Shown piece by piece: positions 23,551 through 39,798 of a DNA stretch of 64,000 nucleotides. Source of the stretch: Panorpa germanica (taxonomy: Eukaryota; Arthropoda; Insecta; Mecoptera; Panorpidae); NCBI GenBank assembly GCA_963678705.1, contig OY783215.1, positions 12,381,740-12,445,739 of the forward strand. The letters are read 5' to 3'. Each line of letters opens with the position of its first letter. Position 1 is the stretch's first letter. The notes under the pieces are model-generated. The model saw nothing but the letters and a program-made list of their open reading frames with translations, did not search any database and had not been told where the DNA came from. The translations under genes and the position numbers were made by a program.

Positions 23551-24167
23551 TATAAAATATATTTAATATATTTTTTTAATAATTATTTGCCGGCACAATT
23601 TAATTTTATTTAAGAAAGAAATGATTCGTATTAACGGAACGTTATTGATGTCCTGAATTATAAACTTATTTATTCTTTAAATGTTTGTAGTCACATATGT
23701 ATTAGGTGTGTATGTTCCCCACTCCCGACTTCAATAAATATGTTAACGCCTTTTAATCTATTATATTTTAATATACTCCCAAAGATACACGCATGTTATT
23801 TAGGTTGCCAATATGCCAGGGAGTATTATCGGATTTCGTTTTACAATGTTGTCGCTTCTCAGAAGAATTAAAAACACAATACAATCAAAATATTAATTTA
23901 TAAAACATATTATAAATTATTTTACACATAATTAGCTTAATACATATACTAATTAACTTTCGCTTTTAGTATTAGATCAGATTTGTATATTTCTAATATC
24001 ATATGTTTGACATTGAAGGTTATATTTTAGTATTTATATGTTGGTAGTAATACTGTATGACAGTTCTAAAAGTGATGAGTGATCTAATGTCATTTGTGGT
24101 CATTTGATATTTATTAGTCAATTTGGTGGTATTTAAACAAAATTTTGTGTTGATATTTGTTTTAAAA
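23551..24167. promoter_or_regulatory. Shared divergent promoter region of decarboxylase and Kif3A
   Basis: Only 617 bases separate the start codons of two divergently transcribed genes, so both promoters and 5' UTRs must lie here, unless non-coding first exons overlap. I see no unambiguous TATA box with initiator on either strand. Confidence 0.5.
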
Positions 24168-27428
<3,261 letters not shown>

Positions 27429-29345
27429 TTATGACAAGTGCAACCATAATAAATGTATTGCTTCAAAGTATTAGCACATGTAGTCACAAACACGTTTTCA
27501 TAGTTAGATTTAACACATAATAATAATATTTAGCACGATTTACTAAAAAGGACGCAAGAACAAAGAAGTATTATTTATAAAGCCAGTTTAGATATAAGGA
27601 GATTAATTTATAATCAGAAAAAAAAGTATTTTTTAATTTAATCATGTGATCTCACAAAATGAGACCAATTATATTGATCTCATTTGTAGTAAATTTAATT
27701 TATATATTTAGCTAATTAATTTATTTAGTTTATGGGGTATTGTGATGTTATTTATCTAGTCATGCATTTTATTGCTTTAAAACATATTTGTTGTGTTACC
27801 AATTTATAATATATCTTGCCATTTATTTATACATATTTATAAAGTTAAATTAATAAGTAAAAAAAAAAATTTATATATATATATACTTTATTTATAAAAT
27901 CACAAATTAACAATTGATTTAAAATATATAAGTACAACAAAAATTATTTGGTTTGTATTTAACTCATCACCATTTTAATTTTTTATATATTTATTTTTTA
28001 TTATCAACAATCTATAATTGGTTATATATTTGTAAATAACTACATTTATTAACTATTGTATAATATATTTTACAACAGGGGTCCAAACTTTGGAGTCCGC
28101 AGATCACATTAAGATATAGAAAGAACTACGCGGGCTGGATTAAAAGAATATTTAATGGAACTAATAAATACTCGTACATGTAATTACAAATGTAAAATTA
28201 CGCTTTGAATTACTTAGACATTCACCACATTCTCCAGATTTAGCATGAAGCAAAATGATCAAGTCATTGTTTGTAAACCCCTGTTCTAAAATGCTAGTCT
28301 TAATATTAATATATGAAACATAAGACTTTATAATGGACACGTTAATTTTAAAGCAGTACAACGTAAGTACATTTGTATTAAGATATTATTGAATATGATA
28401 ACAATATCGTAAACTTCTAGACAAGCATGTGAAGTATACAAATAGTATGAACTAAGAATGAATATAAATAAAAAAATGTAGCTATAAATATTTAATACAA
28501 TTGAATAAGTTAATATATGTCATAATTAAAGTAAAAGTTAAAATTCATCTTGAAAAAAATTATTATTTAGATCCATCGGAAATTAAGAGTATAACTATTT
28601 GTACTTAATGGTAGAGTTATATTTTAAACAAATATAGTAATACTTTTTGGATATTTGATTTTGTATATTCTCCAAATATACAAAAATACTAAAATAATTA
28701 TTCATCCTTTGAGCACTTAATATAAAATATTTAAATAATTTTCCGCAGAGGAATTTGTTCCGACACAGAAAATATATTTGTATAATAATTTAATAGAGTA
28801 TAACATTTTAATGAACAGAAATTATTAACCTTATAGAAAGTTAAAGAAATGTGTTTGTATAATTATATTTCGACAATGTATATTATGTGATACTGGTTAA
28901 AGATAAGATAAATACTTTTTATATATTTAGTAGATGATTTGAATATATTTAAATAATTTGTTTATAGAATGCAGTTTGTAGGAGATAAGAATTAGCTATT
29001 ACGTGTAGCGTGTTTAAATCAAATAGAATTTAATCTAACAATTGAAATTTAAAAGAAATATTATATTACTAGAGGAGGTATAAGATGCAGGCGCAACAAT
29101 ACCTACAATATCTAAACTGCAATAATATTTACTAATTTGTAATATACAACTAACTAGAGAAAAATAAGAAAACAGGTACAATAGATATTTCATAAGATAA
29201 TGAAAATAAATGACTGTTACTTTCACCTGCATATATTCAAAAAAATATGGTAATTTGATGGTGGTTAATTTTTCATGAAATTTTTCTATTAATTATAGCA
29301 AAAGAATACATATATATTCAGGTACACTTAAAATGAACTTATACT
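27429..29345. other. Intergenic sequence between tail-to-tail Kif3A and shade
   Basis: No gene seen. AATAAA at 27448-27453, 20 bases after the Kif3A stop, is a likely polyadenylation signal. At about 28076-28140 the sequence CAGGGGTCCAAACTTTGGAG, followed shortly by GCGGGCTGGAT, resembles the end of a widespread hAT-type transposon, with no partner end visible. The remainder is AT-rich. Confidence 0.45.
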
Positions 29346-32300
29346 CTATATATTAATTCTATCTTTTAAAATTATATTATTAACAGGTCTTAATGGTGCC
29401 AGTAAAAACTCGAATTGTACTTCTAGTTCACCTTCAAACTGTACATCAAATTGTCGAACCATCTAGGAAAAGGAAATAGTTATTAGGTTGGTGACAACGA
29501 CGGTAAGTTCCCTGAGTTGACCGCAATACAGTAATATATTTCATACAGACTTACCTTCGCTATAATAAGCCGAAGTTCTTGCTCAACAAATCTTTTTCCA
29601 GGGCAAGTGCGTCGGCCAGCCCCAAATGGAACAACTAGATGATGACTTGGACTCAATTTTTTTTCCAACCATCTTTCAGGGAGGAATTTTTCTGCATTTA
29701 TAAAATTGGCTTCTTGGTGGCATGCCAGCATAGTTTGACAAATAACAATGGTCTGAAAATATTGCATAAAAATATATCATTGTGTTGCATAATATGGCGA
29801 GACGCTATCTATTCAAACCTATTTATTCATCTCAGATAATTAACATTATAATTATTTCTTATAGGAGTTTTGTAAGCTCAAATTAAGTGTAATTATATTT
29901 ATATTACAATTGAAATTGCCATACTTTATCATTAACCTTGACCCTTACAAACTTGATATTGTTATCAATATTGCAGAAGTGCGGTTTTATCTCATTCTTA
30001 TAATATGAATTCAATTTTCTATTTTTATATTTAGCTTTTTTTAGTGTAATAATAATTTTATAGTCTTTATTCATACAGCTGTCTTTTCGCTACTCTTTAA
30101 ACGCTCATACCGAGTAGCCAAACTGTCTTAAGATAGCCTTGTCGCAAGTGTGTGGCTAGGAATAAGATTATCATTCTATTTTGTTATCCATGTTCTATAA
30201 TTTGTAATTAAAGGCAAAGAAGAGAATGTAAAAGGTGTAGCCATTTTAAAAGTGTTAGGGGCTATCTATATGATTCTTATTAGACAATATGCATAAAAGA
30301 GTTAAGATAGTTAATGGTTTTTAAAGGTTGCGAGTTCGATCCAGACCTAAATTAAAACATTGTTTTCACAGTAAACATTAAACACAGACAATTTGAGTTG
30401 GGTAAAATAATATTTAAATATAAAAAAATACTCACTCCAGCTTTTAAAGCATATCCACTTAATTCAGTGTCAGCCTCAAGGCAGCGACAGACGCAAAATG
30501 CTGTCGGAATTAACCTATAGAATATAATTATCCCATTATACATTTTAACAGATCATGCACAATTCATAAAAATTGTAAATAGTAGTTGTTAAAGTATTTG
30601 TCTTCTAGGAATTGAAGGGGCAAATTACAAAAGAGATAATATATTTTTCATTCTACTGATAAAACATTATCAAGAAATAATTGATTTAAGTTACCTGAAT
30701 GATTCTGAAATTGACGCTTTCGTATAACTTGCATTTGCAAGATCATCTACACTTAACGTATCAGTTAAAACTTCACCAAGAATTTTTTCTTGATACATTT
30801 TATTTTTTGCTAATAAATATAATACAAACGTCAGTGTATTTGCAAGCTGAAATGAATATAAAACTATTTATAATAACAATTATTGAATAACTTAAATAAT
30901 TGGGTTATGTTTTAAATCTTGCATTCCGTAATATTGTACTGTATTTTGATAGAAGGATTATTTAAAGGGATTCACAGAGGTAGGTTCAAAGTTTTAAGTT
31001 GCTAACAAATAAAAAGCATTCCTGCAAAAAGAATGGTTGTGACTGATCTGTTATTAGATGCATTAGGTTAAGATTCTGTTTCGAAACTGATAGACTTGTT
31101 TTGCGTAGTCTTTAAAATATATCACCCTTAATCCGAAGTTCGAAAAGAGTTAACAAAACAGACCTCATGCTTATTTAAAATTGCAAGTAGCTGCATTTTG
31201 ATAATTTTTTTAATTTAAGAAGCTATGTACAAGCGACTTTTAATAAAGTATCAAAATATAATATGAAATATAAATAAGGCACAACCCAATTTTTATAATT
31301 ACTGTTTCTATTCCTGCAGCGATAAAATCAATAATTGCTGATTTTTTGTCTTTTATGTCCAAGCCTGGAGTTTGTAAAATTGACATGAATATGCTACGGA
31401 CGTCATCTTCTGCGTATGTGTTTTCGTTGCCATCAACAGCTGAGTCCACTATCTCTGATATTATGCTACGGAAGAATATTACATATTACCATATTCTACA
31501 ATGTAAGACTTATTTTCTAAGACATCGTCTTCATTAGGTAGATACCGCAACCGTGTATTGAAGTAAATTGTAATTTTACGATAGTTACTTCGATGAATGT
31601 AGATTTCATATATATGTGTTTGCTGCACAAATAATATTCAGTCCCAAATTATGCTTTTAAAAAAAATTGAACTGAATAATTGAATTGAAAAGAGATTAAA
31701 AAGAAAAAGAGATCTTATTAATCATTAGCATCTTTCTATATTTTTTTCACATTTATATTTTCCTTGATGAAGATTTTCTTTTCATTCTAACAAATGGTGA
31801 ACAGGTAAACATTTAAAGAAGATTATTAAATGTAATCTTACTTGTATATAGTATCTTCACTGTCTTTCAATTTGCTGTAGGCTTTCGTGGGAATATATTT
31901 CCATAATTGTAATCCATAATGAGTGTCCCGTTGGGAAATAAACATTTGCTTAATGGCTTTAGCTAATTTCTCTGAACGTGGAGATAATACTTCATCCATA
32001 AATCCCATCCTTTGACCAAGCATTAGAGTACAGGTTGCTGAAACAAGTGACGCAAATGAGAAACGCAGTTATAAGTCATGCAGGCAGATATAATGATGAT
32101 AGAAAGAGAGGACCATGTGAAGCTGAGACCATAGCAAAGACAATAGAGGAAAGAGGGTGGAGGAGGCGTGAGATTTGGGTATAGAATAAAGGCGATAATG
32201 TGTTGGAAAAGAAAATACCATACTTTCTTGTCAGGAAAAAGTAATGAGCGAGAAGCATATTGTGCAGTTATTACAGGGAGGCAGTGAAGGAAAGAGGTGG

Positions 32301-35300
32301 ATGGCGGAAATAGAGAAAAGGAACGAAAAACATTACAATAAATGATAATCTTGTTATCTGTTTTACATGGGGAACATGAAGAGAGAGGGGTCAAGAGAAG
32401 AAGAAGCAGAAAGCACTTTTAGAAGTAGTAAAAATCTAGAATAATTTAAGTTTAGTTTTAAGTTTGAATTTATATAGGAATGAAATTTATTAAGAAATAT
32501 AATACTGTAGATTGTAAAGCCGAAAAGCACACACAATTAATAATAAATAAGAAAATACCATACCAGAAAACCATCAACTATCTAAACTGTTTTAAGCATG
32601 TCTAATAAGAATCATACAGACCAACCAACCTACCAACCAAGAATCATACAGATAGCCCCTAACACTTTTAAAATGGCTACACCTTTTACATTCTCTTCTT
32701 TACCTTTCATGTGAAGAAGAAAGACATAAGCAAAATATGAAAGGGCGGAAGGAAGAAGAAGAAAATAAGGCAAAGGAAGAAATCGGAAGAGACAACGGGA
32801 CCAACAACTGAACTAGTCACCTTATATTTTTGAAAATGAAAGGTTTTACAGAAGATTAGACGAAAACGTAAGGAAATAAGACAATTTAGAAGTTAAGGTG
32901 AGGTAGATGTCTCTAGGGAGGGATGGCAATGCTAGAAGAGTAGAAAAATAAAAGAGGAAAGAAGAGAGAAAGTCACAAAGAGGGAAATTGTTCCTTTTAG
33001 GTACACGAAATAGTTATATAATAGAGGGATTTGTTTATTTTTAATTTTCATATATAAAAATTCAGCCAGTTTATGTTTGTGCTCCCAAACTCGAAAAGTA
33101 GTCGGTCGATTAATTTGAAATTTTGTGTGTGTTTTTGAATATCGAATTTATTTCTTTCGTTTCTTTCCAGTTGATTATCGTCTATGTTTTCGTCTGTGTT
33201 TGTGTGTTCAAATCAGACTGAGCCACAATTAAGCTAGTTTCTTAATACTTATATCTATTACAAATATTTTTAGATTTATATATATTATATATATTTCAAA
33301 TCTGATTTTCTTTATCGGCCAGTCGTACTTTGCACCGATTTTTATTAAGGAAAGTCTTTTAACATTAAGAGAATTAACATACTTACTTTCCAGTCCCATC
33401 CTGTTAGCGAATTCTTCAAATTTGTAGATCCTCCCATCCGCATCCCGAGCTTTTCTTAGAAGTTTAATAAAATCGTCACAAATTGTGTTCAGCGTCGGTA
33501 AAAACGCCGTGATTGTTCTAGGACTTGTAATTTCTGGGGTTAATTTAGTCCTCAAGTTATGCCAATTTTCACCCTGCCTATATAGAAACATTAGGCATTA
33601 AAGATTGATTGATATGTATTACAAACATAGTACGTATATTGTAAAAGCATGACACGAATATGATTGCATTGATATTAATAAAAAATCGATGCCATAAATT
33701 ACAATCATTTCTATTGATAACCCATTCATTGTTTCTTGTTTTGGATTAATCTTCTGACGCAAATCTTCGTACTCTGAAGATTGTACAAGATGTCCACAAA
33801 ATGCTAAACGTTATTATGATATATATAACTATTTATTAACAAATTAGTTTCGGATGTTTTGTTACCGCCTTTGAAAGTATAACGCATAATATATGTTTCT
33901 ATAGTCGAAACTGCGAGAGTTCGGCGGTGACTTATGCCTGAAAGAGGTTATAAAAGTCGCATAAATGGTGATACGATGGTGAATTTTATTTTATTAGTTA
34001 CAATATGCATTATAAAAAAATGTGTGAGGAAGTGCTTTTCCATTGTATCGCAGATTTATACAGCACAACCTGTTTTAACCATGAGTCGCCGGCGAACTCT
34101 CGTAACTTAAACTATACTATATATTATTTTTAAAACGAATATAAAGTTTATTCCATGAAGTAATATATTGCGAAAAATGAAAAATAATCTTTAATATATC
34201 TGTATCTAGTAATATCTAAAACAAGCGGCAAAACTGAAGTATAAATTGAATATATCTATAATTCCGGATATTGAAAAAAATAAAAACGCCACTAGACATA
34301 TATTAAAATTTATTTCAATCGGATATTAAAAAAGCAACCTCTAAAAAATATTGTCATTTTTCGTTTTTTACTTGCATATTTCTCATAAATAAGTGCATAT
34401 TATTTGCACATATTTAAGTGTTTTACCGGGCCCTACGTTTTCTGAACCAACCTACAGATTCTCTTAGATGAAGAACTTGATTTGGACAATATTTTGGAAT
34501 CACTGTTTACCAATGCCAATGCGTAGTAATCGTGCGAGAGAGTTGCAGACCATACGAGTTTGCATACATTTTAATAAAGCAAAATAAAACAACCCGATTT
34601 ATGTTAACAATAAATTATCTATTGATAATAAACGTCACTTACTTAATCAATGATTTTAACAAACAAAAGACCTCTACACTTTCACCCAGAGATAAGAAAT
34701 GACCTTGACAAATATTGAAGGATGTAATAGATAAGAAAGAAAATAGAAGAAATTATTATCTTCATTTTGATGAAAATTACTTTCGCATTTATTATGCAAT
34801 CTCAACGAAGATGGCAATTAGATAATGGTAAAGTAAAATAAATACTGTTACGGTAAAAGTTACCTGCCAACAGTATTCTCTAATATACAACGTACAATCT
34901 ACCTCTTTGTATTCAGCGGGTATGTAACAATAAATAATATCTTTACTCATTAACAATTCCCATGCTGGCGTATCGGTCCGGCCTGGAGTTCCTATAGTAG
35001 GCTATAGCTTCAGTGGGTGGTCGAAATGGATATTTACTAGGATACCGCAACACCTTGTCGATGTCATCTCGATCAAAAATACTGACCACTGGTGTGTTTC
35101 CAGCTGCCACCTCACGAATAATTCTACCGTATTTCTTCGACAGATCTGCAAGTAAAAGAATGCATACATTTAATAAAGAATTATTCTACATCATAAATAA
35201 ATTTGAACTCAGAAAGAATAGAAACAAATTCTTTTATTTTTAAATTGCATCTACAGTTTGTTAAGAGTCAAGTGGAACATTGTGTTAAAAGTGTTGCAGT

Positions 35301-38300
35301 TTCAGGCGTCTTCTATATTCATAAATGTTTGATATTTCTAGGTTAGGATTCTTAAATGTATTAAAATGGATTTAAGTCGGCCTTAGTATATTACATAAGT
35401 AAGTTTTATTTAACCAGCTGATATATTTCTATCAACTTTTGGAAATATAAATAAAAAGAAATGCCAATACATATATTTCAATCAAAAATAAAAAACGACC
35501 ACTAAAAATGAGTTTACTAGTCCATTAATTTAGATCAATTTAGTTCTACAACCAAGTTGATGTTGACTAGGTTAGTTACATTCCTGATTTGATCAAGCAA
35601 TACTTATTTTGACAACACACACCTCTCGTTCTCACTCTCTCTCTCTCTCTCTTTGTGTAACGCCTGGAGTCAAGAAATGAAGTAAAAAATAGGAAATAGA
35701 AGTGAGAACAAGAAATACAAATGTGAGAATGAAACAAAACTTTAGTTATATTATAATGTTACAGTGTTACAGAATTATGATAAACTTCGGTAAAAAACAG
35801 AAAGTAACGTTAGGTAAAAATATTACGTTAAATAATACATGTGTTTACGTTTTGTGTTTAGCGGGTAAGTTTTAACTTGTTTAAAATGGACTAAGGGTGT
35901 TTTCCAATTACGGCATAAATACATTTAATAATAATCTTTATTTTACTTAAACCATAAAAATATTTTTCTTAAATAAAATTAAAAGTAAAATTAAATTTAT
36001 AAAATTGAGTTAAAAAATATAAACAGTTTTTGAGAATACAAATAAATAAAAATATTAACAAAGAAGTAGAGGAACTAGGCGGGTTCTGGAACATTTTAGA
36101 AGTTGAGATGATATTGGAAGTCTTTAGAAATTTTGTATATTATTGAGAAAGGAAATACACAGCTGCTAAATAAAATAAATTTAAAAATTGCAATAAAATA
36201 ATTGTACAATCAATAAGTCTCCAAAAAAATAAACAAATGATTCATGTCAAAAATATGAAGGTGCTACGTTATTTTGTAAGTGGTGATCACGGAGTAACAA
36301 TCTCAGCCAGGCCAGTAAGCACGCGATCCGAGATAAGAAAATCAAAACATTCTTGAAACTCATAATAATTATCACAGCAATTATGATATGGACTGTTTAA
36401 TAATTTCAATTCACCGTCTAAACATCCTGTACAATTTGCTTACTTAACTTTTATAAAAGTATAAGCCTTTCTTCATAATATTTAACAAAACTACCCGGTG
36501 TTGCAAGGATATATACGCATACGCCTAAAACACTGCTGCGATTTACATTTAGTTAAGCACCTGACATATTCTCACTAATCTATGTAGGTCTCTGTCATGT
36601 GAAATTGACCTACAATATATATAGACCTTCAAATCTTATTGTATAAGATAAAAATTTAACTTCATTACTTTATTAACAATTTTAAGTTAATTTAATATTC
36701 TTGCCTGTTAAGCTACTTAAACATTGGTGCGACTTCAACATACGACAAGAATAAAAACTCTAAGGAGTATTTCTATTATACAGAAATGTTTCCAAAGCTT
36801 GGCGGTAAAAGGATTACGATTTTGAATGTGACAAATACGTCGAGTACATTCTCAGTTGTACCAATTACCACACAAGCAGCTGCTGCCAACAGAATATCTT
36901 CATTATCGCACATGGTATATGAAACTGAACCTTCCAACATGACAAGATTCCAAATCGATTATTAAAAACAATTTAATAAATAAAATATTATCTCTGTTTT
37001 GTGGTAAGTGTTGACAAAGAGACCACCTACATGGAAAGCAGACAACGCATTAAATTTAATGAAAGGAGATACCGCTACATGCGCTGTCAATGCGTTCCTT
37101 GTAGAGCAGACCTTATTGTTAAAGATTGACTGTAAAATCTGTTATGTTTACTTTTTTATTAATAACATTTTTTAAATATATACGTCTTACTGATACGAGC
37201 ATAACATGAAATCATTTCTAATGATAAGATGAGGACCAGGTATTATCATCAATACAAAGTATTTTGAGAGTTCATCTCGTCAGTCAATTTATAAAGTTAA
37301 TGCTCGTGGATATTGAATTTAAAAGTTGACTCATATTGATATTACGTTATTATGTCATTGGTTATCAAAAATTGACATATCTTATGTTACATAACAGGCG
37401 CATGCGACTTTATTTTATTTATTGATATAGACACAGTGATGGATCCGTGAAGCCCACGATTACGGGCGATTACAATGGAGTTGTGATTGTCATTTTTCTG
37501 TTTAATTATTAAAGAGATCGAACGTTATAAAAAATTCCAATTTGTGGTACGTCATAAGTAGCAATATGCCATCTCTTTTATATAACAGAGCCGCATACGA
37601 ATGCGTGTGTATTACGTCGTTTACTACTAACAGCTGGTTGTGTATCCCATGAAGTATTATACAATGAACATTGCCAACAAAGAAAAATAATCTTGATTAC
37701 TTATTACTACTTATTTCTTGTAAAATACGCGGCAAAGCTGAATTTAAATTTGATTTAGCTGTAACTCCGCAAACATTTGGATATTTAAAAAAATGAAAAC
37801 GCCAACAGTTTTAATATTTATTTCAATCGAAAATTAAAAAAACGACCCCTAAAAAGAAATTCATAATATTTCAACAAATTCTTATACTACACGTTGTATA
37901 AAACATATTACTAACTAAATTAACTATTAATTATCATGTATAAATATAAGGATATTTTTTATATAACATTTACTAAACACAAAACGTAAATATGACATTA
38001 AAACCAGATAACAAAATTAACTAAAATGAAATAATAAAAAAAAACCAACCTTTATAAACTTCATGAATTTTGTTCATCCTATATTTCCAAAAATAAATCC
38101 ACCTTGTCCCAAAAAATGGTACAGAAAACGGCCCTGGTATATCCCAAATTCCTTTCAGTTTGAGTTTCGATTTTTTGGCACGTTTTGAACTTTTAATTTT
38201 AAGCTTTTCAAAAAACACAAATACGCAAAGCCACACTAATGTAACACTCGTCCCCACAACATAAAACTGCGACCAGTTCATTGGGAAAATTATTAATGTT

Positions 38301-38305
38301 AACAT
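29346..38305 (-). CDS. shd: Cytochrome P450 CYP314A1 (Shade), ecdysone 20-hydroxylase, complete
   Basis: Converts ecdysone to 20-hydroxyecdysone in peripheral tissues (mitochondrial-clan P450). Exons, 5' to 3' on the minus strand: 38305-38050, 35145-34947, 33577-33387, 32037-31842, 31465-31303, 30846-30695, 30514-30436, 29752-29555, 29462-29346 (stop). All join in phase with GT-AG introns, giving 516 aa. The N-terminus has a hydrophobic stretch, then a Lys-rich segment, then the proline hinge IWDIPGP. Motifs: RYPSKYPFRPPTE, PEITSPRTITAFLPTLN, MLGQRMGF, I-helix AAGIET (about 330-335), ExxR as ESFR (about 383-386), LPERW, and the heme loop PFGAGRRTCPGKRF with the cysteine ligand at about residue 462. 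The ending FEFLLAP fits CYP314A1, not CYP302 or CYP315. A second in-frame Met eight residues downstream is an alternative start. Introns 1-3 carry several repeat copies; the order of exons is unbroken. Confidence 0.95.
30213..30283 (+). repeat. Left arm of a ~67-bp inverted repeat inside shade
   Basis: GGCAAAGAAGAGAATGTAAA, then AGGTGTAGCCATTTTAAAAG and TGTTAGGGGCTATCTATATG, form the near-exact reverse complement of 32639-32705. The arm is in the intron between exons 7 and 8. Confidence 0.85.
32602..32705 (-). repeat. Right arm of the inverted repeat inside shade
   Basis: 32639-32705 is the reverse complement of 30213-30280 with only a few differences. A partial duplicate (TAATAAGAATCATACAGA) lies just before it at 32604-32621. 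It sits in the intron between exons 3 and 4. Confidence 0.85.
33908..34108. repeat. ~200-bp MITE-like element in shade intron 2
   Basis: The ends GCGAGAGTTCGGCGGTGACT (from 33913) and, reverse-complemented, ACGAGAGTTCGCCGGCGACT (to about 34105) are imperfect terminal inverted repeats of about 24 bp. No coding potential. Confidence 0.6.
34141..34370 (-). repeat. Diverged fragment of the GGGCTTGTGTCCT MITE family
   Basis: Shares with 37440-37866 and 46500-46700 the order CCATGAAGTA, AAATAATCTTTA, AGCGGCAAAACTGAA, AAAACGCCA and TTATTTCAATCG. The final part (TTAAAAAAGCAACCTCTAAAAA) corresponds to the inner side of the terminal repeat in the intact copies. In shade intron 2. Confidence 0.45.
35430..35515 (-). 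repeat. Short fragment of the same MITE family in shade intron 1
   Basis: ATGCCAATACATATATTTCA followed by ATCAAAAATAAAAAACGACC and ACTAAAAATGAG matches the end of the related copies, and the reverse complement of the AGTGGTCGATTTTT segment in copies A-C. Confidence 0.45.
35634..35652. repeat. Short (CT)n microsatellite
   Basis: A run of alternating C and T in shade intron 1, about 10 units; no further content. Confidence 0.8.
37440..37866 (-). repeat. Diverged, fuller copy of the GGGCTTGTGTCCT MITE family
   Basis: Contains GTTTAATTATTAAAGAGATC, AACGTTATAAAAAATTCCAA, a CATCTCTTTTATA region and a terminal ACGACCCCTAAAAA, in the order seen in copy C (49734-50280). It also carries a GTTGTGTATCCCAT.AAG segment shared with 46500-46700. 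It lies in shade intron 1. Confidence 0.5.
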
Positions 38306-38530
38306 AACTTAATTAATTATTATTATTAATATTATTATTATTATATCATCCACATGCGAGCGATGTTCTTTTATTACTGTGTGCGCGCCGTGCGGTGGTC
38401 TGGACTCTGGAGAATCGTGAGTATGACAACGTCTTCCTCACAGTGTTGGTGGAGGACTCCGTACGACGATACGGTTCTACGGCTAATAGGTTTTTGAGCA
38501 GCTTTCAGTATATACTCAGATATATATATT
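38306..38530 (-). promoter_or_regulatory. Probable 5' UTR and core promoter of shade
   Basis: A patch of markedly higher GC (about 38365-38500) lies just upstream of the shade start codon within otherwise AT-rich DNA, as expected for a 5' UTR. On the minus strand a GAGTATATACTGAAAGC sequence at about 38504-38520 could be a TATA-like core element. A four-codon upstream ORF is at 38341-38355. Only suggestive. Confidence 0.35.
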
Positions 38531-39111
38531 AAATAAATTTATAAAATTATCTGTATAGCTCTATCACACGATAAACTCTCTGACAGTAAAATTCTATGAT
38601 TGTTCTCTTGTTTACATTGCTTTTTTATGTACGGATGAGTATGTAATATGTATTTAAGGAGGTGGCACCGTTTCAGATGTACACCTGTTTTCTATAGAAA
38701 TTGGAGATATGGTTACCAAAATTACCTCATTTGGAATAATAATTACCGTCTTAGGAGTAATGAAAATTACGAATAAAATTTTCTGCAACTGTCAGTAAGA
38801 AAATATTGTTATAGTCTAAGATCACAGAGCCTCCAGATCTACTTTCTTTTAAAAAAGCTGAAATTTTGAAAATAAATAGTATAATTTATAGTTAAGAATG
38901 TACTAGCAGCTAGCTTGGAAGCGGTTATCTTTGTCAGTTAGTAGGTGTAAAAAATACGTCAAAACCTAAGTCACCTACGTGAACGTATGATGGCTGCACT
39001 GTTAAAAAATTTTAATAACAAAAGTTCTAAAGCAAATTTGGGAACCAGGTATTAAAAAAATTCATATACCGTACCTTAATTTCGTTTACCATACCAGTGC
39101 ATTAAACCCAT

Positions 39112-39340
39112 TTAAGACACATTTGTGCATTAATTTTGTATGAAATTTAATAACCATATTTTTTAAATTTTAGACACATTTGTATTAATTTTGTATGAAA
39201 TTTAATAACCATATTTTTAAAATTTTAGACAAATTTGTGCATTAATTTTGTATGAAATTTAATAACCATATTTTTGAAATTTGAGACACATTAGCATTAA
39301 TTTTGTATGAAATTTAATAATCATATTTTTGAAATTAAAC
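39112..39340 (+). repeat. Tandem repeat, four units of ~56 bp
   Basis: Units starting near 39115, 39172, 39227 and 39284 each contain AGACA, ATTAATTTTGTATGAAATTT and AATAACCATATTTTT. Differences between units are a few substitutions and small indels. Confidence 0.9.
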
Positions 39341-39701
39341 ATTTATTTCATTTATTGAAAATTATGTACTAATGTGGTTGCTATCTAAGAATTCATACTT
39401 TTAATATTTATGTCTCTAGTTCTATTTGCTAAATATGTTATTTTGAATATATTAATTATATATTGACGCTGAATTTTATACTGGAGCTGTGACAGTTTAA
39501 GATAATTTTGTCTTTGTCGGAGAAAGAAAATATTTTCTAAGGAATATTTTCTTAAACTACTGTCGTGATACAACACCCTTAACGTTACTGTTACTGTTAA
39601 GTCGCTAAACCAGTTCCTTGTGAAGTTTTTAACACTTACCCAGTTGATTATAGCTATAGGTATTGTATGGGATTATATAACCAGAGGATGTATATATCGT
39701 A

Positions 39702-39702
<1 letters not shown>

Positions 39703-39792
<90 letters not shown>

Positions 39793-39798
39793 CGTGTG
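39703..39798. repeat. Long (TA)n microsatellite with a short (TG)n tail
   Basis: About 40 uninterrupted TA units, followed by TGTGTGTGCGTGTG. The Tyr/Ile-rich open frames across it are artefacts. Confidence 0.97.

Noticed and set aside
32023-32394. 123-codon minus-strand frame rich in Ser, Phe and Leu
   Set aside because: It is the pyrimidine-rich complement of a purine-rich repeat patch inside a shade intron.
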